A DNA stretch of 10,441 nucleotides from an uncultured Lachnospiraceae bacterium (GTDB lineage Bacteria; Bacillota; Clostridia; Lachnospirales; Lachnospiraceae): assembly GCA_910588865.1 (NCBI GenBank), contig CAJUSJ010000012.1:32513-42953 (forward strand), in the 5' to 3' direction. The notes under the pieces are model-generated. The model had not been told where the DNA came from. It worked only from the letters and a program-made list of their open reading frames with translations, and did not search any database. This document shows, piece by piece, positions 6,698 through 10,441 of the stretch (within the stretch, counting starts at the first letter, position 1; every line of letters starts with the position of its first letter). Position numbers and translations under genes: made by a program.

Positions 6698-7579
6698 ATG
6701 AGCATTGCGGAGTACGAAAACTATCAGGAAAAAAAATCCCACGGAGCCCTCACCTTCCCCTACACCACCTATCCATGCTCCATCCCCCTGGATTTTGCCA
6801 AGGTGCCTCTCCACTGGCATGACGAGATGGAGATCATCTATATCAAAAAGGGCCAGGGCATTGTTACCGTGGATTTTATCACTTATGAGATAAAGGCCCG
6901 GGATATCCTGGTTATCCTCCCCGGACAGCTTCACTCCATTGAGCAGAAAAAAGGGCAGTCTATGGAATATGAAAATATCATCTTCCAGCTGGATATGCTC
7001 TTTCCCCGCCAGGAGGATCTGTGTGTCAATGAATATTTCCTCCCCCTTCTCCAGCGTCAGCTGGAGATCCCGGTCTATCTGACCACTGAGTGGGATTCCT
7101 ATGAAGCGGCGGCACTTTGTTTAGACCAGGCGGATCTGCTGTGCGGCAGCCGCCCGCCGGCTTACCAGCTTTCCGTGAAAGCCCAGCTCTTCCAGTTTTT
7201 TTATATCCTCTTCTCCCACTCCGCACCAGTGCAGAAGACCCACACACCTGTAAAGAGCAGATCCTTAGACAAGGCAAAGTTGATTTTTAAATACATAGAG
7301 ACTCACTACATGGAAAATCTGACTATAAAAGAAATGGCTGATACCTGCGGCTTCAGCCAGTCTCATTTTATGAAATTTTTCAAAACCTCTTTCGGCACAT
7401 CCTTTGTGTCCTACTTAAGAGAATACCGACTGACAGTGGCTTCCCGCCTTCTTCTGTCCTCCTCAAGCCCTATCCTGACTATCGCGCAGGAGACGGGATT
7501 TGACAATCTTTCCTATTTTAACAGGAGCTTTAAGGCCATGTTCGGAGTCCCGCCCAGAGAGTTCCGGGAGGGAAATTAG
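6698..7579 (+). CDS. AraC-family transcriptional regulator with cupin sensor domain
   Basis: A 293-residue regulator. The N-terminal cupin (about 30-85) carries the HWHDEMEI motif with H39, H41 and E45, and a later H79 in PGQLHS; such domains usually bind a sugar or other small molecule. The C-terminal AraC/XylS DNA-binding domain (about 192-290) has two helix-turn-helix units: LTIKEMADTCGFSQSHFMKFF (about 208-228), and ILTIAQETGFDNLSYFNRSF (259-278) followed by GVPPREFR. GGGAGG at 6687-6692 lies 5 nt before the ATG. It is transcribed from its own strong promoter and is divergent from glgP, so carbohydrate-linked control of glgP or of the downstream reductase is plausible. The inducer is unknown. 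Confidence 0.92.
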   Translation: MSIAEYENYQEKKSHGALTFPYTTYPCSIPLDFAKVPLHWHDEMEIIYIKKGQGIVTVDFITYEIKARDILVILPGQLHSIEQKKGQSMEYENIIFQLDMLFPRQEDLCVNEYFLPLLQRQLEIPVYLTTEWDSYEAAALCLDQADLLCGSRPPAYQLSVKAQLFQFFYILFSHSAPVQKTHTPVKSRSLDKAKLIFKYIETHYMENLTIKEMADTCGFSQSHFMKFFKTSFGTSFVSYLREYRLTVASRLLLSSSSPILTIAQETGFDNLSYFNRSFKAMFGVPPREFREGN

Positions 7580-7619
7580 GGGAGACTGTAACACCGAAGT
7601 GCCACGCGCCTCCCCTAAT
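7575..7619. terminator. Inverted repeat at the end of the AraC-family gene, weak terminator candidate
   Basis: Ten-bp perfect arms, ATTAGGGGAG at 7575-7584 and CTCCCCTAAT at 7610-7619, flank a 25-nt loop and include the stop codon of the gene. Inside the loop is a small CAC-CGAA-GTG hairpin (7592-7601). Only a weak T-rich stretch (GATTTTAT, about 7624-7631) follows, so termination is possible but not secure. Confidence 0.4.
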
Positions 7620-7682
7620 GACTGATTTTATCGTTGTCCGTCAACCTCGGGTTCATACGCCCCGCGTTCATCTCGGATTTTA

Positions 7683-7716
7683 GGTGTCAGTCACACCAGC
7701 GGGATGTGGCCCGCTG
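7683..7716. other. Two adjoining hairpins in the spacer before the reductase gene
   Basis: GGTGT (7683-7687) pairs with ACACC (7693-7697) around a 5-nt loop. Directly next to it CAGCGGG (7697-7703) pairs with CCCGCTG (7710-7716) around 6 nt. They share one base, so they would be alternatives or stack. No T-run follows, and they lie upstream of the predicted reductase promoter, so they are not in its leader. In the rest of the 7580-7849 spacer I see only the flanking terminator candidate and the promoter; there is no coding or tRNA-like sequence. Confidence 0.4.
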
Positions 7717-7779
7717 TCCTGTATACTATATCCTATCTCCAAATTAAAAAGCAAATCCTTTCATAGCTGAATCAACGGC

Positions 7780-7808
7780 TTGTTTTTCCCCCTTCCTCAT
7801 GATAAAAT
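7780..7808 (+). promoter_or_regulatory. Promoter of the aldo/keto reductase gene
   Basis: TTGTTT at 7780-7785, a 17-nt spacer, and TAAAAT at 7803-7808 with an extended -10 TGA at 7800-7802. The expected start near 7815 gives a leader of about 35 nt, ending in AAGGGA at 7839-7844, which is 5 nt before the ATG. Confidence 0.65.
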
Positions 7809-7849
7809 AAACTCACTGAAAAACTATTTTACAGAAAGAAGGGACTTAC

Positions 7850-8887
7850 ATGACTACTGTTACCTTAGGTTCCACCCAGATCACGGTCAATAAAAACGGC
7901 TTCGGTGCCCTGCCTGTCCAGAGAGTTTCCAAAGAAGAGGGGGCTGCCCTGCTGCGGAAAGCCTATGAAGGCGGCATCACCTTTTTTGACACCGCGCGCG
8001 CTTACTCAGACAGTGAGGAGAAGATCGGCATGGGACTTAGCGATGTCCGGGATCAGATCTACATAGCCACCAAGACCATGTCCACCACAGTGGAGGGCTT
8101 CTGGAAAGATCTGGAGACCAGCCTTGGTCTTCTGAAGACAGACCATGTAGATATCTACCAGTTCCACAACCCATCCTTCTGCCCCAAGCCCGGAGACGGC
8201 ACCGGACTCTATGAGGCTATGAAGGAGGCCAAAGCCCAGGGGAAGATCCGCCACATCGGCATTACCAATCACCGCCTGTCTGTGGCCATGGAGGCTATTG
8301 AAAGCGGTCTTTATGAAACCCTTCAGTTCCCCTTCTGCTATCTGGCCACGGAAAAAGATATTGAGATCGTGAAGGCCTGCAAGGAGCGGGATATGGGCTT
8401 TATCGCCATGAAGTCTTTGTCCGGCGGACTGATCACCAGCGCCGCTGCCGCCTACGCTTTCGCGGATCAGTATGACAATGTGCTTCCTATCTGGGGAATC
8501 CAAAAAGAAAAAGAGTTAGAAGAATTTCTAGGTTTTATTGACAATCCTCCTGCCATGACTTCCCAGATTCAGGAACTGATCGACAAAGACAGGGACATGC
8601 TCTCCGGCTCCTTCTGCCGGGGCTGCGGCTACTGTATGCCCTGCCCGGTCGGGATCGAGATCAACAACTGCGCCCGCATGTCTCTTCTTCTGCGCCGCTC
8701 ACCGTCATCTAACCACCTCTCTCCGGCTGGGCAGGAGAAGATGATGAAGATCAAGGACTGCCTTCACTGCAACAAGTGTATGAGCCATTGTCCGTACGGT
8801 TTAAACACACCGGAGCTTCTGGCCCGGAATCTGAAAGATTATGAAGAGGTTCTGGCGGGGAAGGTTATGACGGCTGATAATTTTTAA
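7850..8887 (+). CDS. Aldo/keto reductase with C-terminal tandem [4Fe-4S] ferredoxin domain
   Basis: A 345-residue cytoplasmic oxidoreductase of the COG1453 type, common in anaerobes. Residues 1-235 form the AKR barrel with the catalytic tetrad in place: D47 (FFDTA), Y52 (AYSDSE), K75 (ATKT) and H106 (YQFHN). The C-terminal part has two cysteine clusters: C256-x2-C259-x2-C262-x2-C265-P (SFCRGCGYCMPCPVG), and C304-x2-C307-x2-C310-x3-C314-P (DCLHCNKCMSHCPYG). An extra C274 lies between them. This points to electron transfer between an iron-sulfur centre and a nicotinamide or substrate site; the physiological substrate is unknown. The start is supported by AAGGGA 5 nt upstream. It is probably monocistronic: it has its own promoter and ends at a strong terminator. 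The neighbouring AraC gene might regulate it, but nothing direct shows that. Confidence 0.93.
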   Translation: MTTVTLGSTQITVNKNGFGALPVQRVSKEEGAALLRKAYEGGITFFDTARAYSDSEEKIGMGLSDVRDQIYIATKTMSTTVEGFWKDLETSLGLLKTDHVDIYQFHNPSFCPKPGDGTGLYEAMKEAKAQGKIRHIGITNHRLSVAMEAIESGLYETLQFPFCYLATEKDIEIVKACKERDMGFIAMKSLSGGLITSAAAAYAFADQYDNVLPIWGIQKEKELEEFLGFIDNPPAMTSQIQELIDKDRDMLSGSFCRGCGYCMPCPVGIEINNCARMSLLLRRSPSSNHLSPAGQEKMMKIKDCLHCNKCMSHCPYGLNTPELLARNLKDYEEVLAGKVMTADNF

Positions 8888-8919
8888 CAAAAAAACCTTC
8901 TCCAGGCTTTCCACCCGCG

Positions 8920-8968
8920 AAAAAAACAGGGGATCATGCCGTGAAACGGCTGATTTCCCTGTTTTTTT
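8920..8968. terminator. Strong bidirectional Rho-independent terminator
   Basis: A perfect 12-bp inverted repeat, seven A then CAGGG (8920-8931) against CCCTG then seven T (8957-8968), encloses a nested hairpin GCCGT-GAA-ACGGC (8938-8950). The T7 run ends the reductase transcript. The A7 run gives T7 on the minus strand for the convergent surface-protein gene ending at 9027. It starts 32 nt past the reductase stop. Confidence 0.92.
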
Positions 8969-9026
8969 CTGGTTGGCCTGACGCCCCTCAAGCTTTGCCG
9001 GCTTTAAGACCGCCTCTGTCAGTCTC

Positions 9027-10441
9027 TTACCGAATCAAACTTCCATCATCTCCCATATCATACCAGGTGCCATCTACCTGAATCTTTCCAATTTTCATGT
9101 CACCGTTGGTCTGATCTAAATAATACCATTTTCCATTGATCATCTGCCAGCCAGTCCTCATGCCGCCGTTCTGGGAGTCCATGTAATACCACTTTCCGTC
9201 GATCATCTGCCAGCCAGTCTTCATGTCGCCATTATTCAGATCACAGTAATACCAGATACCATTTACATTGACCCATCCCGCTACCATTTCTCCATCACCA
9301 TCAAACAGATACCATTTGCTATCCAGGCAGGCCCATTCATCGCGGGCCTCAGAGCCGTCTGGCTTCACCAGCTTCCAGGTTCCGTTCTCTGACTGGCTCC
9401 AGGTTCCCTCCCTTGTGTTGGAAGGTACGTCTCCAATCATCATTAGTGATCCCCCCGGAGATGTGGTTGATGTCACAGCGCTGGTGTTTCCTCTGACCGA
9501 AGCGCCATAGCTGCCGCGGCCCGGCTTGCTGGTGGTGCCTCCAATCATCGCGCCGCCGCTGACGCCTCCCTGATGGCCTTTCTTTTTCAATCCTTCACAG
9601 GCTTCCCTTAAAGCCCTGGCCGCTTCATCCACCTGCTTCTGAGTGGCTCCCTCGGCGGCCAGCACAGCTTTGGCCGCTTTCAGCGCATCCTCTAACCCTT
9701 TCCAGCTCTCGGCCGTGTAGTCTTCCGCTTTCAATTCCTCCGCTTCCTTGATGGCGGCCCTCAGATCCGTCCTATCCACCTTCACCTCAGGCTCTCCCGG
9801 AGTCTTCTTCTCAAGCTTCTCACAGGCTTCCCTCAAGGCTCTCTCCGCTTCATCCACCTGCTTCTGAGTGGCTCCCTCGGCGGCCAGCACAGCTTTGGCC
9901 GCTTTCAGCGCATCCTCTAACCCTTTCCAGCTCTCGGCCGTGTAGTCTTCCGCTTTTAACTCCTCCGCTTCCTTGATGGCGGCCTGAAGGCCGGTCCTAT
10001 CCACCTTCACTTCCGGCTCCCCTGGAGTCTTCTTCTCAAGCTTCTCACAAGCTTCCCTCAAGGCTTTCTCCGCTTCATCCACCTGCTTCTGAGTTGACTC
10101 CTCGGCAGCCAACACAGCTTTGGCCGCTTTCAGCGCATCCTCTAACCCTTTCCAGCTCTCGGCCGTGTAGTCTTCCGCTTTCAATTCCTCCGCTTCCTTG
10201 ATGGCGGCCTGAAGGCCACTCCTGTCCACCTTCACTTCCGGCTCCCCCGGGGTCTTCTTCTCAAGCTTCTCACAGGCTTCCCTCAAGGCTTTCTCCGCTT
10301 CATCCACCTGCTTCTGAGTGGCTCCCTCGGTGGCCAGCACAGCCTTGGCCGCTTTCAGCGCGTCCTCTACCGCTTTCCAGCTCTCTGCCGTGTAGTCTTC
10401 CGCTTTCAATTCCTCCGCTTCCTTGATGGCGGCCTGAAGGC
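9027..10441 (-). CDS. FIVAR-repeat surface protein with C-terminal cell-wall (choline-type) binding repeats, 5' end outside the window
   Basis: The reading frame is open through the right edge, so the start, signal peptide and any catalytic domain are missing. About 470 residues are visible. Four consecutive copies of a roughly 75-residue helical FIVAR module come first (consensus AAIKEAEELKAEDYTAESW, ALKAAKAVLA, TQKQVDEAEKALREACEKLEKK), joined by TPGEPEVKVDR linkers. A Gly/Ser/Thr-rich linker of about 58 residues (9405-9578) follows. The last 125 residues are WYYxD-type repeats such as GWQMIDGKWYYMD, typical of CW_binding/choline-binding modules that hold proteins non-covalently on the wall. 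FIVAR modules occur in large clostridial secreted glycosidases and adhesins, so the missing N-terminus may carry a hydrolase or adhesion domain; that is inference. The TTG at 10409 is a Leu codon inside a repeat, not a start. Each FIVAR copy carries one Cys, unusual in a surface protein. Confidence 0.88.
   Translation of the reverse strand, partial: LQAAIKEAEELKAEDYTAESWKAVEDALKAAKAVLATEGATQKQVDEAEKALREACEKLEKKTPGEPEVKVDRSGLQAAIKEAEELKAEDYTAESWKGLEDALKAAKAVLAAEESTQKQVDEAEKALREACEKLEKKTPGEPEVKVDRTGLQAAIKEAEELKAEDYTAESWKGLEDALKAAKAVLAAEGATQKQVDEAERALREACEKLEKKTPGEPEVKVDRTDLRAAIKEAEELKAEDYTAESWKGLEDALKAAKAVLAAEGATQKQVDEAARALREACEGLKKKGHQGGVSGGAMIGGTTSKPGRGSYGASVRGNTSAVTSTTSPGGSLMMIGDVPSNTREGTWSQSENGTWKLVKPDGSEARDEWACLDSKWYLFDGDGEMVAGWVNVNGIWYYCDLNNGDMKTGWQMIDGKWYYMDSQNGGMRTGWQMINGKWYYLDQTNGDMKIGKIQVDGTWYDMGDDGSLIR
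9090..9278 (-). repeat. Three 63-bp cell-wall-binding repeats
   Basis: Three exact-length 21-residue units, each starting GW (GWVNVNGIWYY, GWQMIDGKWYY, GWQMINGKWYY) and ending NGDMKT-like. A shortened unit GKIQVDGTWYD follows to the stop, and two diverged units lie upstream (9279-9407). They form the beta-hairpin solenoid expected for wall or glucan binding. The ligand cannot be named from sequence. Confidence 0.82.
9579..10441 (-). repeat. Tandem 225-bp coding repeats (FIVAR modules), four copies, one incomplete
   Basis: The period is 225 bp (75 codons). Reading on the minus strand, the copies are about 10441-10230 (5' end cut off by the window), 10229-10005, 10004-9780 and 9779-9579 (the last lacks the TPGEPEVK linker). 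The shared block TTCCTTGATGGCGGCC recurs at 225-bp steps. The protein copies differ at only a few sites (for example EEST/EGAT, EAEK/EAER/EAAR, KGLE/KAVE), and DNA identity is also high, pointing to recent duplication or gene conversion. Confidence 0.92.

Noticed and set aside
7809..7849. Riboswitch or attenuator in the reductase leader
   Set aside because: The predicted leader is only about 35 nt and contains no stem-loop of note; the hairpins in this spacer lie before the promoter.
8006..8503. 165-codon antisense open frame inside the reductase gene
   Set aside because: It is a shadow of the AKR barrel, with no independent support.
10407..10409. Translation start of the surface protein at a TTG
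   Set aside because: The codon is the Leu of the repeated EAEELKAED segment and the frame stays open with repeat sequence to the window edge; the gene is cut by the edge.
9579..10441. CRISPR-like periodic repeats
   Set aside because: The period is 225 bp, the repeats are contiguous without unique spacers, and they encode FIVAR protein modules in one frame.

Overview
The window looks like chromosomal DNA from an anaerobic, gut-type Clostridia, most likely a Lachnospiraceae member. This rests on strong AGGAGG-type ribosome binding sites, moderate GC content with abundant CTG/CTT/CTC leucines, a clostridial-type glycogen phosphorylase, a ferredoxin-fused aldo/keto reductase typical of anaerobes, and a surface protein combining FIVAR repeats with cell-wall-binding repeats. 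The placement is inferred from sequence style; no search was run. I see no insertion sequence, phage gene, CRISPR array, rRNA or tRNA.

Layout. (1) Positions 1-145 are a non-coding leader with two hairpins. (2) Positions 146-4039 (+) form a compact four-gene cluster: two different WYL-domain regulators in tandem, a Cof-type HAD phosphatase, and an AIM24-family protein. The last two overlap by 4 nt (ATGA), so they are probably translationally coupled. (3) A near-perfect bidirectional terminator at 4073-4112 separates this cluster from a convergent glycogen phosphorylase gene, glgP (4124-6385, -). (4) A 312-nt divergent intergenic region (6386-6697) holds a clear sigma-A promoter for an AraC-family regulator (6698-7579, +). 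It also holds repeated GAACAGTA motifs that could be operator sites for the flanking genes. (5) A 270-nt gap with hairpins and a good extended -10 promoter leads to an aldo/keto reductase with two C-terminal [4Fe-4S] motifs (7850-8887, +). (6) A strong bidirectional terminator (8920-8968) separates it from a convergent surface protein that runs off the right edge (9027-10441, -). Its visible part has four near-identical 75-residue FIVAR repeats, a Gly/Ser/Thr linker and a C-terminal cell-wall/choline-binding repeat block.

Functional links. The WYL-WYL-HAD-AIM24 cluster is the most intriguing unit: two regulators with degenerate WYL triads sit in one apparent transcription unit with a small-molecule phosphatase and a protein of poorly known function. 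The AraC regulator has a cupin sensor domain and lies divergent to glgP, so local control of glycogen or maltodextrin breakdown is plausible but unproven. The other genes look like ordinary, independently transcribed units. Two start sites differ from the longest open frame: the first WYL gene starts at 146 rather than 143, and glgP at 6385 rather than 6424. I did not find convincing evidence of an entirely new system.
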